Of a stretch of 64,000 nt of DNA, positions 16,620 through 26,519 are shown piece after piece (position 1 is the stretch's first letter; the number at the start of each line of letters is the position of its first letter). The notes under the pieces were generated by a model that worked only from the letters and a program-made list of their open reading frames with translations, had not been told where the DNA came from and ran no database searches. Origin of the DNA: Anaerolineae bacterium (GTDB lineage: Bacteria > Chloroflexota > Anaerolineae > Aggregatilineales > Aggregatilineaceae); contig JAHDWP010000006.1 of the NCBI GenBank assembly GCA_023382715.1, forward strand, positions 1 to 64,000, read 5' to 3'. A program made the translations under genes and the position numbers.

Positions 16620-16794
16620 GGCCGCCTCCTTCCCTGCGCCGCTCGCAAGCGGGCGGCGGGGTGTGCGCCGCATCACGGCGTACCCTATATTTTGCCCGCT
16701 GCGGGCACCTGGCTGCAAATATGCGCCAAGAGGCACAAGGGGCACAAGGGGCATAGGCAGCAAGAGGCCCTTTGAGAAGTCGGGCGCCTGTCTT

Positions 16795-16852
16795 TGCCCC
16801 CCATCCCCGACCCTTCCCCCACGCGGGGGGCAGGGAGAAGATGCCGCGCCCG
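16795..16852. repeat. C-rich intergenic repeat
   Basis: CCCCCCATCCCCGACCC faces CGGGGGGCAGGGAGAAG. It belongs to the same family as the blocks at 8868 and 20173. A TATAAT at 16873-16878, just beyond it, is a candidate -10 box for the gene at 16949, with no convincing -35. Confidence 0.55.
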
Positions 16853-16948
16853 GAGTTCCCGCGCAGAGCGTGTATAATAGGCGCAGAAAGTCTTCTGAGC
16901 TTAGGGTAAGCGCATGCTGATCGCGCTCTCGCACACAGTTGAGGCTTC

Positions 16949-18094
16949 ATGAGACTCCTCTTCGTCGCTGCGCTGCACCACCCCGCCGAGCTTGAGAGAG
17001 CCAGGCGTGACGCCCCGCCCGGCCAGGACCCGCTCTTCCCGCCGTCGCAGGCGCAGCACTTCTGGGTGCGCGCCCTGCGCAGGCTCGGCCACGAGTGCGC
17101 CGTGTTCTGGCGATCGGAGAGCGCGTGGCCCTGGGCGCGGAGCGGCCAGCTACGCATGACGCAGCGCCTGACGGCGAGCCGGGCGCTGGGCGCGCTGGCG
17201 GCCCGCTTCCCCTATGCCAACCCCGACTTCCGCCTGCGCAACCGCCGCCTGCTCCGCTTCGCTGCGCGCTTCGGGCCGGACGCGATCATCCTGCCCGGCG
17301 ACAACGGCGTGATCCTGCCGGAGACGCTGGCCCGGCTGCGGCGCGAGCACGGCGCGACGCTGGTCTACGGCTGCGGCACGTCGCCGGTGGTCTTCTCGCG
17401 CCCGGTGGAGCGGGCCGCCGCGCCGCTGTACGACCTGGTGGTGGCCAACGACTTCTACCACGCGGTGCAGTGGCGCGAGCTTGGCGCGCCGCGCGCCGAA
17501 GTGCTGCCGATGGCGGCCATTGACCCGGCCTTCCACTATCCGTATGATCTCAGCGACGACGAGCGCGCGCGCTACGCCTGCGAGGTGGCCGTCGTGGGGA
17601 CGCTCGTCCCGGCGCGGCTGTACAGCGAGCGCGTGGCTGCCCTGGAAGCGCTGCGCGACTTCGAGCTGGGCATCTGGAGCGTGCACGAAGTGCCGCCATC
17701 GCTGCGCCCGTTCTACCGGGGGCCGGCACTCGGCGAGCAGATGCTGCGCATCACCCGCGCGGCGAAGATCACGGTCAACCCGCACGGCGATTTCATGCGC
17801 TGGGGTGGCAACATGCGCCTCTTCGAGGCGTGCGGCGTGGGCGCGTTCCAGATCGCCGACGACCGGCCCGGCATTCGCGAGTGGTTCAGCGTGGGCGAGC
17901 ACCTGGTCACCTACCGCGACCCCGCGCACCTGCGCGAGCTGGTCGCCCACTACCTGGCCCACGACGATGAGCGCGCGCGCATCGCCGAGGCGGGCTGGGC
18001 GCACGCCCACGCTCACCACACCTACGAGCAGCGCATGGCGCGCCTGCTGGCGCTGGTAAGGGAGATTCGAGCGGGCGGGAAGGGGAGCGCGTAG
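16949..18094 (+). CDS. CgeB-like glycosyltransferase
   Basis: A 381-residue protein with a two-Rossmann GT-B layout. The N-terminal half starts MRLLFVAALHHPAELE, and the C-terminal half carries ITVNPHGDFMRWGGNMRLFE, then ACGVGAFQIADDRPGIREWF and GEHLVTYRDPAHLRELV, which is the glycosyl transferases group 1 (CgeB/spore maturation type) nucleotide-sugar region. Sugar and acceptor are unknown. GAGG lies five bases before ATG 16949. It is followed after 64 bases by a methyltransferase, and the two may act on the same glycan. Confidence 0.8.
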   Translation: MRLLFVAALHHPAELERARRDAPPGQDPLFPPSQAQHFWVRALRRLGHECAVFWRSESAWPWARSGQLRMTQRLTASRALGALAARFPYANPDFRLRNRRLLRFAARFGPDAIILPGDNGVILPETLARLRREHGATLVYGCGTSPVVFSRPVERAAAPLYDLVVANDFYHAVQWRELGAPRAEVLPMAAIDPAFHYPYDLSDDERARYACEVAVVGTLVPARLYSERVAALEALRDFELGIWSVHEVPPSLRPFYRGPALGEQMLRITRAAKITVNPHGDFMRWGGNMRLFEACGVGAFQIADDRPGIREWFSVGEHLVTYRDPAHLRELVAHYLAHDDERARIAEAGWAHAHAHHTYEQRMARLLALVREIRAGGKGSA

Positions 18095-18158
18095 GATCGC
18101 TGCTCTGCCGCCCCTACACACACGCGCACACGTCCAATCCGCAGCGAAATGAGCCGCT

Positions 18159-18929
18159 ATGAGCGACGATCTGTACGACCGCACGCGCCAATCGTGGGAA
18201 GACATCTGGGCCGGGGCCAGCGTTCAGGCCGAGCTGGAGGTGATGAGCCAGCGCCGCACCTGGGAGACGCTCGGCCTGTACCCGCGCTACCTGCCCCGCG
18301 AGGGGATCATCCTGGAAGCGGGCTGCGGGCTGGGTACGGTGATCATGAAGCTGCGCGAGATGGGCTTCCGCACCATCGGCCTGGACTACGCCGAGCGCGC
18401 CCTGCGCACTGCCCGCGCCTATGACCCGGCGCTCAGCTTGCAGGCGGGCGACGTGCACGCTCTGCCCTACCGCGCCAGCTCGCTGGGCGGCTACCTGTCT
18501 TTCGGCGTGCTGGAGCACTTCGCGCACGGCGTCGGCCCGGCCCTGCGCGAGGCGAATCGCGTGCTGATGCCCGGCGGGACGCTTGTGCTGACCATCCCCT
18601 ACCCAAACGTGGTGCATCGCCTGGTGCGCGGCAAACGCCGCCTGCTGCGCCAGCCCGCCCTGACCGACGCCGACTTCTACGAGAGCGCCTACACCCAGCA
18701 CCAGTTGAGCGCGGCGCTGCAAGAGGCGGGCTTCGAGATCGTGCTGGTGCGGCCCACCAGCCACAGCTTCACCCTGTGGGGGCTGGGCTGGCCGTTCCGG
18801 GGCAAGGGCTACTACCGCACCACGCGCCTGGCCGATGCCCTCGGCGCGCTGCTGCGCCGCGTCGCGCCCTGGCCGTTCAACTTCACCACGCTGCTGATCG
18901 CCCGCAAGGCGCGCGACCTGGGCGAATGA
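18159..18929 (+). CDS. class I SAM-dependent methyltransferase
   Basis: A 256-residue enzyme. Motif I is ILEAGCGLGTV, the SAM-ribose acid lies in TIGLDYAERAL, motif II is QAGDVHALPY, then LSFGVLEHFAHG and the MPGGTLVLTIPYPN strand, all typical of Methyltransf_11/23. It follows the CgeB-like glycosyltransferase, suggesting glycan or lipid modification. The acceptor is unknown. Confidence 0.88.
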   Translation: MSDDLYDRTRQSWEDIWAGASVQAELEVMSQRRTWETLGLYPRYLPREGIILEAGCGLGTVIMKLREMGFRTIGLDYAERALRTARAYDPALSLQAGDVHALPYRASSLGGYLSFGVLEHFAHGVGPALREANRVLMPGGTLVLTIPYPNVVHRLVRGKRRLLRQPALTDADFYESAYTQHQLSAALQEAGFEIVLVRPTSHSFTLWGLGWPFRGKGYYRTTRLADALGALLRRVAPWPFNFTTLLIARKARDLGE

Positions 18930-19102
18930 GCGCAGCGCGGCTGGGGGTGAGGTCAATCGGCGCGTCGCTGCTAACCTTTGCTGCACCCAGGTTGCCCCAA
19001 AACAAGGGAGAAGGGCAAGAGCCTGGTATAATCGGGGCTGGCGTTGGCGGCACGAAAGCGCTCTGCGCCGCGCTGTATCGCTGAGAACAGGGAGGAATGC
19101 TC

Positions 19103-20149
19103 ATGATCATCCTGATACTCAATGTGCTGGCGATCGCCGGGCTGGCGATTGCTGGCTTCGGCGTATTCATGATTGCGCAGGCGGTCTCGCGCAACGATCC
19201 CGCGCGCGCCGGCGTCACGCTGACGATTGTCGGCGTGGTGATTGCCGCTGTATTCTTCATTCTGGGGTCGGGCGTGGTGGAGATTCAGCCACAGGAAGTC
19301 GGCGTGGTTTTCAACGTGCTCAGCGGTAATCTGGCCGATACGCCGCTGGGGCCGGGCTTGCACATCGTCATCCCCGGCATCCAGCAGGTGACCATCTACT
19401 CGACCGCCCAGCAGGAATACACGGTGGCCGGGCTGATCAGCGAAGGCACAGCGCGCGGCGATGAAGCCGTCGTCGCCCTGACACAGGACGGCCAGGAAGT
19501 CAGCCTGGACGTGACGATGCTCTTCAGCATTGACCCGGCTAAAGCCAACATCATTCATCGCCGCTGGCAGGAACGGTACATCGGCGGACTCATTCGCCCC
19601 ACGCTGCGCAGCGAGGCGCGTGCTTCGCTCACCGAGTTCCGCGTGGAGGAGATTTACGGCGGTGACCGCACGTTGCTCGTTCAGTCTATCGAAGACAGCA
19701 TTCGCGCGCTGCTCGAGCCGGAAGGTTTCCAGCTCACCAACATCCTCATCCGTTACATCCGCTTCTCGCCGGAATACGTGGCCTCCATCGAGCGCAAACA
19801 GGTCGCCCAGCAGGAAGCGCTGGAGGCTGAGTTCCGCGTGCAGCAGAGGCGTCAGGAAGCCGAGCAGGTGCGCGAGCTGGCGCGCGGTGATGCCGATGCC
19901 GCCGTGACGCGCGCGACGGGCGAGGCCGAGGCGCTGCGCCTGATTAACGAGCAGCTTGCTCAGAATCCGCTGCTGCTGCAATGGCGCTATGTGGACAAGC
20001 TTGGCGACGACATCCAGATCATCGTCATCCCATCCAACAGCCCGTTTCTCTTCGACCTGGAGTCCATGATCGCGGCGGCGAGCACGTCAGGAGCAGCCTC
20101 GCCATCCGCGCCGACCATGAGGACTGAGTCGGACACGAGCGGCGACTAG
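19103..20149 (+). CDS. SPFH/Band 7 (prohibitin-like) membrane protein
   Basis: A 348-residue protein. Two N-terminal hydrophobic helices (IILILNVLAIAGLAIAGFGV and VTLTIVGVVIAAVFFILG) precede an SPFH domain (QPQEVGVVFNVLSG, PGLHIVIPGIQQVTIY, TQDGQEVSLDVTMLFSID, SLTEFRVEEIYGGDR). A long charged coiled coil (about residues 225-275, rich in E/Q/R/A) follows. Such proteins form membrane microdomain cages that often regulate proteases. GGGAGG is seven bases from ATG 19103, so this start is preferred over ATG 19097. A TATAAT at 19032-19037 region is a possible promoter element. No NfeD or FtsH partner is adjacent. Confidence 0.87.
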   Translation: MIILILNVLAIAGLAIAGFGVFMIAQAVSRNDPARAGVTLTIVGVVIAAVFFILGSGVVEIQPQEVGVVFNVLSGNLADTPLGPGLHIVIPGIQQVTIYSTAQQEYTVAGLISEGTARGDEAVVALTQDGQEVSLDVTMLFSIDPAKANIIHRRWQERYIGGLIRPTLRSEARASLTEFRVEEIYGGDRTLLVQSIEDSIRALLEPEGFQLTNILIRYIRFSPEYVASIERKQVAQQEALEAEFRVQQRRQEAEQVRELARGDADAAVTRATGEAEALRLINEQLAQNPLLLQWRYVDKLGDDIQIIVIPSNSPFLFDLESMIAAASTSGAASPSAPTMRTESDTSGD

Positions 20150-20172
20150 CGCGCGGCCTGAGGGGCCGCGCC

Positions 20173-20335
20173 GGCCTTTGCTCCCCATCCCCGGCCCTTC
20201 CTCTACGAGAGGGGAAGGGAGAAATGCGCACTCGCTAAGCCCCTCCCTCCTTGTGGGGAGGGGTTTGGGGTGGGGGGTGGGTCAGCGCGCGCCGGCCTTT
20301 GCTCCCTATCCCCGGCTGACCTTCCCCTACGTGTG
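20173..20335. repeat. tandem C-rich intergenic repeat
   Basis: Two to three copies of CCTTTGCTCCCNATCCCCGG-type units, separated by AAGCCCCTCCCTCCTTG and facing GGGGAGGGGTTTGGGG. Members of the same dispersed family are at 1, 8868, 16795 and 45261. Confidence 0.6.
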
Positions 20336-20370
20336 GAGTGAGCGCCTCTCAACCTGCAATCTCTCACCCC

Positions 20371-21111
20371 CTAGCCGCGCTCGTAAGTGGCCCGCAGGTA
20401 GGTATCCAACAGGTATTCCGGGTAGCCGATTGTGCGCAGGTTTTCGTTGCACTCTTCCAGCGTGGCGCCGTGGTCGCGCCAGTGGGGGACGCGCTTGATC
20501 AGCGTTTCCACGCGCTCGCGGGGGGTGATGATCCAGGTGTCTTTGGGCACGTGCCCGAAGAAAATCACGTCCATTTCCTCGATCACGTTCTTGGTCTTGA
20601 GGAACGGCGCGATCAGCACAATCTTGCGCGCCTTGCGCTCCTCTACCAGGTATTGCCCGACAAAGCGCGCCGTGCCGCCCAGGTCCACCAGGTCTTCGAC
20701 GACGCCGACGACGCGCCCCTCAACCTCGATGGACAGCGGGTGAATGATGCGCGGCTGGTCGAGCGGCTGGCCCGGCCCGGCGTAGTAGCGCACGCCGAGC
20801 GTGCCGAACTCGATCGGCGGGATGTTCTTGTTGAGCGTCCAGGCCAGGTGATCGTGCAGCATCACGCCGGGCAGCAGGCCGCCCATCGTGATCATCACCG
20901 CGTGGGTGATCTGCTCTTTGGTGCGGATGTTGTCTATCTGATAGCGATAGACCTTGTGGGCCAGCACCGAGGTGATGTAGGCCGACACGTGATCGGGGAT
21001 GAACAGGAACTTCAGCGTGTCGTGGGAAACCTCGACCCCGTAGGGGTCCTTCCAGAAATCCGGGTCAATGCGGTAATCGTGACACTTGATCTGCTCGTCG
21101 TAGGCAGACAT
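20371..21111 (-). CDS. phosphoribosyltransferase-like protein
   Basis: A 246-residue protein. VVGVVEDLVDLGGTARFV matches the PRPP-binding loop of type I phosphoribosyltransferases, and a long N-terminal region (DPYGVEVSHDTLKFLFIPDH, VMITMGGLLPGVMLHDHLAW) includes a GGLLPG stretch that fits the pyrophosphate-binding loop. A purine or xanthine substrate is plausible but not proven. ATG 21111 lies six bases after AGGAAG; ATG 21171 in the same frame, after AAAGGCG, would add 20 residues. It is transcribed in the same direction as dnaN, 221 bases downstream. Confidence 0.7.
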   Translation of the reverse strand: MSAYDEQIKCHDYRIDPDFWKDPYGVEVSHDTLKFLFIPDHVSAYITSVLAHKVYRYQIDNIRTKEQITHAVMITMGGLLPGVMLHDHLAWTLNKNIPPIEFGTLGVRYYAGPGQPLDQPRIIHPLSIEVEGRVVGVVEDLVDLGGTARFVGQYLVEERKARKIVLIAPFLKTKNVIEEMDVIFFGHVPKDTWIITPRERVETLIKRVPHWRDHGATLEECNENLRTIGYPEYLLDTYLRATYERG

Positions 21112-21332
21112 GCGCTTCTTCCTGACAGAACTGGACCCCGACTGCGCTGCTTTCGCTGACCTGGTGGACATCGCACGCCTTTGCAGTGGATGGGCGGGCC
21201 GATGCAGGCTTGGAAAGGCCGGTCGGGAGTCCATCCTGCACGCATGGCCCAGGACCCCTGACTCACGACTCCCCACTCAGCCGCAGCGCTGATGCCGCGC
21301 CCCTCGGACGGTTGCCGGCCACCGCAAGCACG

Positions 21333-22475
21333 TTAGCGGCTGGTGGACATGGGCATGATCACGTGCACGAAGTCATCGCGCCCGGCGGGGCGCACCACGC
21401 CCGGCGATGTCGGCCCGCTCGTCTCCAGTACGACCTGGTCTTCGCGGATCACGCCCAGCACGTCAATCAGGTAGCGGATGTTGAACGAGATCTCGACCGC
21501 CTGCCCGTCAATGCTGGCATCCAGCGGAGCCTCAGCGTCACCCTTCTCCTGCGAGCGCCCGGCGACGGTCACGCGGCCCGGCACGCCAGCCATGCCGCTC
21601 GGCTCGACCAGCACGCGGGCGGTGTTCGCCGAATCCTTGGCGAAGACCTCAGAGCTGCGACAGGCCGCCAGCAGCTCGTCGGTATAAGCGAGCACCTGCG
21701 TCTGGAAGCCGCGCGGGATGATCGCCTCGTAGTCGGGGAACTTGCCCTCGATAAGTTGCGAGACGACGACCACGTTCTTCAGGCTGAACATAATCTGTCC
21801 GCGCCCTTCGGGCAAGCCGATCAGCACTTCGTCGTCCTCGTCGCTGATGATGCGCGCCAGCTCGGACAGCGTGCGCGCCGGGACGATCAGCGGTTCGGGC
21901 GCGCGGTCGCCCGCGCTGAATTCCAGCGTCGTGGTGCGCACGGCCAGCCGGTACCCATCCGCCGCCGCCAGCGTGAGCTGGTCGTCATCGAGGCGCATCT
22001 GCACCCCGGTCAGGATGGGGCGATTGTCCTCTTTGGCGGTGGCGAAGGCGACCTGCTCGATCATCTCGCGGAAGACGCCGGCCTTGATCGGGATGGCCCG
22101 TGTCGGGTCGAACTCCGGCATGAGCGGATATTCGGCGGCGTCCATGCCCTTGATGTTGGCCGATTTGGCCCCACAGCGCAGGTGCAGCGTCAGCGTGCGC
22201 GGGTCCAGCTCCATATCCACACGCTCCGGGGGAAGCGTGCTCACCAGCTCTTGCAGCGTGCGGGCGGGCACGGTGATCGAGCCGGGATGTTCCACTTTGG
22301 CGCCGATCCAGTGCGTGATGCCCAGCTCCAGATTGGTGGCGGAAAGCTGCAAGCGCGCATCGTCCGTCGCGATCATCACATTGGACAGAATGGGCAGCGT
22401 GGGCCGGCTTTGAATGGCGCGGCCTACAATGGACAACCCTTTGTGCAGGTTCTCTTGCAGGATAGAAACACGCAT
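21333..22475 (-). CDS. dnaN: DNA polymerase III sliding clamp beta subunit
   Basis: A 380-residue clamp with three repeated clamp folds. Family marks include MRVSILQENLHKGLSIVGRA, RPTLPILSNVMI, EYPLMPEF, FATAKEDNRPILTGVQM, AADGYRLAVRT, LIVPARTLSELARII, IEGKFPDYEAIIP and the C-terminal VHVIMPMS clamp end. ATG 22475 has AGGAGAGG upstream; the 10 codons before it in frame are not used. dnaA and recF are not next to it, and no oriC-like DnaA-box cluster was seen. A TATAAT at 22532-22527 (minus) is a likely -10 box. Confidence 0.96.
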   Translation of the reverse strand: MRVSILQENLHKGLSIVGRAIQSRPTLPILSNVMIATDDARLQLSATNLELGITHWIGAKVEHPGSITVPARTLQELVSTLPPERVDMELDPRTLTLHLRCGAKSANIKGMDAAEYPLMPEFDPTRAIPIKAGVFREMIEQVAFATAKEDNRPILTGVQMRLDDDQLTLAAADGYRLAVRTTTLEFSAGDRAPEPLIVPARTLSELARIISDEDDEVLIGLPEGRGQIMFSLKNVVVVSQLIEGKFPDYEAIIPRGFQTQVLAYTDELLAACRSSEVFAKDSANTARVLVEPSGMAGVPGRVTVAGRSQEKGDAEAPLDASIDGQAVEISFNIRYLIDVLGVIREDQVVLETSGPTSPGVVRPAGRDDFVHVIMPMSTSR

Positions 22476-22526
22476 ACAACCTCTCCTACAGATCGGCGCA
22501 GCCAAGTCGGTACGGTGATTGGCCCC

Positions 22527-22532
22527 ATTATA
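22527..22532 (-). promoter_or_regulatory. -10 box of dnaN
   Basis: TATAAT on the minus strand, about 50 bases before the dnaN start codon. No good -35 hexamer stands at the standard spacing. Confidence 0.5.
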
Positions 22533-22704
22533 CCCTATTCCGTCGTGCCAAGCTGATCGCGCATCGCGGGTGCGCGCGGGGTGCGCGCGGGGGGGCGGCG
22601 TCGCGTTTGGCGGGCCAGGCTCCCCTCTCTGGCTCGGCTGAAGAGGCGGGGAGGGGCGATTGGCCAGGTTGGAGGCGGGGGAACACGAATTAACAAAGAA
22701 AATC
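22533..22704. other. intergenic region between divergent dnaN and cox operon
   Basis: GC-rich with GGGGCG and GCGCGCGGGG runs, no gene. The remaining part up to 22925 carries the candidate cox promoter and a long leader of about 190 bases without recognisable structure. Confidence 0.5.
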
Positions 22705-22733
22705 TGTTATTTATGGGCAATATTGCGTATAAT
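22705..22733 (+). promoter_or_regulatory. candidate promoter of the cox operon
   Basis: A perfect TATAAT at 22728-22733 lies 17 bases after a weak TGTTAT at 22705-22710, within a short AT-rich island (22687-22735) that stands out from the GC-rich surroundings. Confidence 0.5.
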
Positions 22734-22925
22734 AAGCGGCAGGGGGCTTTGGCACTGCCCGCGCGTGATAATACGTCACCCCCGCACTCTTCGCGCCACT
22801 CTGGTGACGGCTCCACAAGACTTGCCTGTGCGGGTTTCCGGCGGACGGATCGTGCGCGCGCCCCAATCAGACAGGGTGTTGGCGAGTCCGGTTGCTTCAT
22901 GGCGTTTGCGCCAGGATAGGCAGGC

Positions 22926-23999
22926 ATGAAACGAAACATTCATCTTCATTGGCTGGGGCTGGCCCTGGTTGCTGCCACGCTGTGGCTGGCGCTGGCCCTC
23001 CCCGCCCAGGTCGGCGCGCATGGCCCCGCCGATGGCGGCGCGTCGCGCTCCGACATCAACGACCTGTTCTCTGTCATTTTCTGGATCTCTGTCCCCATCT
23101 TTCTGCTGGTCGAAGGGCTGATCCTCTTCGCGATCGTCCGCTATCGGCGGCGACACCGCCACGAAATGCCGGATCAGGTGGAGGGCAACCACACCCTGGA
23201 AGTCACCTGGACGGTGCTCTCGTTCGTCATCATCGGTGTGGTCTTCGCCCTGACCACCCGCTTCATGATGACTCGCTACGAGGCGGAAGCCAACAACGGC
23301 AGCACCACGCCCGACCTGACCGTCCACGTCACCGGCTACATGTTCAACTGGGATTACGAGTATTTCCTGGGCGCGGGCGAGGAAACCGGCATCAAAACAA
23401 CGCGCAAGCTGACCGTCCCGGCCAACCGCAACGTGCTGCTGGAGATCACCTCGACCGACGTCCAGCACAGCTTCTGGCTGCCTTCGCTGGCCGGCAAGAT
23501 AGACGCTGTCCCCGGCTACACCAACACCATGTGGCTGAACATCAAAGAGCCGGGGCAGTACACCGGCAACTGCGCTGAATACTGCGGCACGCTGCATTAC
23601 GACATGCTGATCGAGGTCGAGGCGCTCGAACCCGCCACCTTCGACACCTGGCTGGCCGGGCGCATGACTTCTACTGAGCAGTTCGTATCCATCGGCACCG
23701 ATCTGGACACGCCGCTGCCCCAGGGCGACGCGGCGCGCGGCGCGCAGGTCTTCAGCGAGCTGGGCTGCGCCGGCTGTCACGGGGCCGCGCCGGGCGCCGG
23801 GCCTGCCCTGGCGCAGATAGCCAGCGATGCGACCAGCCACGCAGGAGCTTCGGCAGAAGCCTTCCTCCGCGAGTCAATCTTGCTGCCGTGCGCCGAGCAG
23901 GCGTCCGGCTACAACTGCCAGATCATGCCGTCCAACTACGGTGAGAAGCTGGATGCACAGGGCCTGGCCGATATCATCGCTTACCTGCTAGCCAACTAG
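22926..23999 (+). CDS. coxB: cytochrome c oxidase subunit II with fused cytochrome c (caa3 type)
   Basis: A 357-residue subunit that takes electrons to the oxidase. A signal peptide and two membrane helices (VIFWISVPIFLLVEGLILFA; VLSFVIIGVVFALTTRF) precede the cupredoxin domain. The CuA site is CAEYCGTLHYDM, together with the upstream His in STDVQHSFW. The C-terminal ~100 residues form a cytochrome c domain with heme motif CAGCH and probable Met ligand in CQIMPSNYG. This fusion defines caa3 oxidases. It is the first gene of the operon, followed by coxA after 39 bases. Confidence 0.95.
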   Translation: MKRNIHLHWLGLALVAATLWLALALPAQVGAHGPADGGASRSDINDLFSVIFWISVPIFLLVEGLILFAIVRYRRRHRHEMPDQVEGNHTLEVTWTVLSFVIIGVVFALTTRFMMTRYEAEANNGSTTPDLTVHVTGYMFNWDYEYFLGAGEETGIKTTRKLTVPANRNVLLEITSTDVQHSFWLPSLAGKIDAVPGYTNTMWLNIKEPGQYTGNCAEYCGTLHYDMLIEVEALEPATFDTWLAGRMTSTEQFVSIGTDLDTPLPQGDAARGAQVFSELGCAGCHGAAPGAGPALAQIASDATSHAGASAEAFLRESILLPCAEQASGYNCQIMPSNYGEKLDAQGLADIIAYLLAN

Positions 24000-24038
24000 C
24001 GGCGACCTGGTGCACGGGACGAGTAGGAGTTAGCACAC

Positions 24039-25679
24039 ATGGCGACCATCGCAAGCGTACATCCCACAGGCTATCAGCCGCGCGGGCTGATGGCCTGGCT
24101 GACCACAGTTGATCACAAGAAGATCGGCATCATGTACGTCCTGACCACGTTCACCTTCTTCGTGATCGGGGTCATTCTGGCGCAGGTCATCCGCGCCGAG
24201 CTGACGGTGCCCGGCGGGCAGTTTGTCTCCGCCGAGGAGTACAGCCAGCTCTTCTCCATTCACGGCTCGACGATGATCTTCCTCTTCGTCATCCCCATGC
24301 TGGCCGGGCTGGGCAACTACTTCGTGCCGCTGATGATCGGCGCGCGCGACATGGCCTTCCCGCGCCTCAATGCGCTGAGCTTCTGGCTGCTGTTCTTCGG
24401 CGGGCTGACCATGTACGGCGGCTTTCTGGCTCCGGGTGGGGCGGCGTCCAACGGCTGGACATCCTACGTCCCGCTGGCGGGCAGGGACTACTCGCCGGGG
24501 CGCGGCACCGACCTGTGGCTGATGGCGGTGGCTCTGGTGGGCACCTCGTCGCTCATCGGCGGTTTCAACTTTATCGTGACCATCCTCAAGCTGCGCGCGC
24601 CGGGCATGACGCTGATGAAGATGCCGCTCTTCGTCTGGACGGTGCTGGTCATGGCCTTCATGATCGTGGCTGCCACGCCCGTGCTGACGGTGAACGGCCT
24701 GCTGCTGCTGCTCGACCGCAACCTGGGCACGCAGTTCTTCAACCCGGCGGCGGGCGGTGATGCCGTTTTGTGGCAGCAGTTGTTCTGGTTCTACTCGCAC
24801 CCGGCGGTGTACATCATCGTCCTGCCAGCGATGGGCGTCATCTCCGAGGTGATCCCCGTCTTCTCGCGCAAGCCGATCTTCGGTTATACGGCCATGGTCA
24901 TTTCGACGATGCTGATCGGCTTCCAGGGTTTCTGGACGTGGGCGCACCATATGTATACCGTCGGCCTGCCGCCGAAGATCGAGGTCTTCTTCGTGCTGAT
25001 GACCATGATCATCGCTGTGCCGACCGGGGTGAAGATGTTCAACTGGGTTTTCACCATGATTGGCGGCTCGCTGCGCTTCGACACGCCCATGCTCTACAGC
25101 ATTGGCTTCCTCACCACCTTTCTGATCGGCGGTATCACCGGCGTCATGCAGGCCGTGCTGCCCATTGACGAGGTGGTGGCCGACTCGATGTGGCTGGTCG
25201 CCCACCTGCACTACACGGTCTTTGGCGGGGGCGGCTTCGGCATCTTCGCCGGGCTGTACTACTGGTGGCCGAAGATGTTTGGCTACAAGCTGGACGAGCG
25301 GCTGGGCAAGATTCAGTTCTGGACGCTCTACATCGGCTTCCACATCACCTACTTCCCGCTGCACATCCTGGGCCTGATGGGTATGCCGCGCCGTGTCTAC
25401 GACTACCCGGAGGAGCGCGGCTGGGCGGCGCTCAACCATCTCTCGACCGTCGGCGGGGTGATCATGGGTATCTCGGTGGCCATCCTGGTCTACAACATGA
25501 TTCGCAGCGCCCGTCATCACCAGCCGGCGGGCAACGATCCCTGGGAGGGCGACACGCTGGAGTGGACGACGACATCGCCCCCGCCGGAATACAACTTCGA
25601 GCAGACGCCGGTGGTGCACAGCCGTCGCCCGGCGCGTGACCTGCGCCTGGGCCTGACCGCGAAGGGGGAAGAAGCATGA
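24039..25679 (+). CDS. coxA: cytochrome c oxidase subunit I, A2-type
   Basis: A 546-residue, 12-helix heme-copper oxidase core. Heme and CuB ligands are visible: His in [33 protein letters not shown] and [14 protein letters not shown]. The K-channel Lys is in [10 protein letters not shown]. In place of the GHPEV glutamate of A1-type oxidases it has YSHPAV, the Tyr-Ser motif described for A2-type enzymes such as Rhodothermus caa3. The protein reduces O2 to water and pumps protons. Its stop codon overlaps the coxC start by 4 bases. Confidence 0.96.
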   Translation: MATIASVHPTGYQPRGLMAWLTTVDHKKIGIMYVLTTFTFFVIGVILAQVIRAELTVPGGQFVSAEEYSQLFSIHGSTMIFLFVIPMLAGLGNYFVPLMIGARDMAFPRLNALSFWLLFFGGLTMYGGFLAPGGAASNGWTSYVPLAGRDYSPGRGTDLWLMAVALVGTSSLIGGFNFIVTILKLRAPGMTLMKMPLFVWTVLVMAFMIVAATPVLTVNGLLLLLDRNLGTQFFNPAAGGDAVLWQQLFWFYSHPAVYIIVLPAMGVISEVIPVFSRKPIFGYTAMVISTMLIGFQGFWTWAHHMYTVGLPPKIEVFFVLMTMIIAVPTGVKMFNWVFTMIGGSLRFDTPMLYSIGFLTTFLIGGITGVMQAVLPIDEVVADSMWLVAHLHYTVFGGGGFGIFAGLYYWWPKMFGYKLDERLGKIQFWTLYIGFHITYFPLHILGLMGMPRRVYDYPEERGWAALNHLSTVGGVIMGISVAILVYNMIRSARHHQPAGNDPWEGDTLEWTTTSPPPEYNFEQTPVVHSRRPARDLRLGLTAKGEEA

Positions 25680-26500
25680 GCACCGCGCAACTGACCGCGC
25701 CTGAGACAATGCACGAAGTAGAAGACTCGCTCGCTGAGGGGCGCGCGCCCGGCTCCAACGGGCACGAACGCGACGAGATTCACCTGCCGCCGCCCAGCAT
25801 CGCCCCGCTGATCGTGGGTGTGGGGGCGACGCTGTCCGTCCTCGGCCTGATCGCGCCCGTCTCGCTGATCGCGGGCATTCCGCTGGTGCTGTTCGGGCTG
25901 CTGCGCATGGCGCACTTCCCGGAGATCGAGATGCACGGGCGGTTCCTGGCGTATCTCGATCCGCGCAAGCTGGGCATGTGGGCGTTCCTGGCCTCGGAGA
26001 TCATGTTCTTCGGCGCGCTGATCGGCACCTTCATTGCCTTCAAGGTCGATCACCCCGAAGCGTTCAGGGCGGCGCACGAAGTGCTCAGCCTGCCGCTGGC
26101 GACGCTCGGCACGTCGGTGCTGATCGTCAGCAGCTTCGCCGTGGTGATGGGCCTGGAAGCCATGCAGTCCGACGACCGCCGCGTGTTCTTCAACTGGATG
26201 CGGCTGACGCTGCTCTTCGGCGTGACTTTTCTGAGCATTCAGGCGTTCGAGTGGTACGAGTTGATGCACGAGGGCATCAAGGCTGGTAATATCTTCGGCA
26301 CGGTGTTCTTCGTGACAACGGGCTTTCACGGGCTGCACGTGCTCATCGGCGTGGCCTGGCTCGGCCTGCTGGTGCTGCGCGCAACGCGCGGCGTCTATTC
26401 GTCATCCAATAACCTGGGCATCGAGCTGTTCGGGCTGTACTGGCACTTCGTGGACGTGGTGTGGATCGTGCTGTTCACGGTCATCTACCTGATCGAGTAA
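25676..26500 (+). CDS. coxC: cytochrome c oxidase subunit III
   Basis: A 274-residue membrane protein. Typical subunit III marks are [38 protein letters not shown]-like sequence ([18 protein letters not shown]), [19 protein letters not shown] and the end [20 protein letters not shown]. An N-terminal region of about 80 residues adds two extra hydrophobic segments ([30 protein letters not shown]) before the classic core. ATGA overlap with coxA implies coupled translation. Confidence 0.94.
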   Translation: MSTAQLTAPETMHEVEDSLAEGRAPGSNGHERDEIHLPPPSIAPLIVGVGATLSVLGLIAPVSLIAGIPLVLFGLLRMAHFPEIEMHGRFLAYLDPRKLGMWAFLASEIMFFGALIGTFIAFKVDHPEAFRAAHEVLSLPLATLGTSVLIVSSFAVVMGLEAMQSDDRRVFFNWMRLTLLFGVTFLSIQAFEWYELMHEGIKAGNIFGTVFFVTTGFHGLHVLIGVAWLGLLVLRATRGVYSSSNNLGIELFGLYWHFVDVVWIVLFTVIYLIE

Positions 26501-26519
26501 GGGAGAACGAGGAGCGACG

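Noticed and set aside
13716-16775. A ~1000-codon plus-strand frame opposite the TIR-WD40 gene
   Set aside because: The repeats in the WD40 coding strand produce a long open antisense frame; no ribosome binding site or protein signature.
22476-22925. Chromosome origin beside dnaN
   Set aside because: No cluster of TTATCCACA-type DnaA boxes and no dnaA gene were seen.
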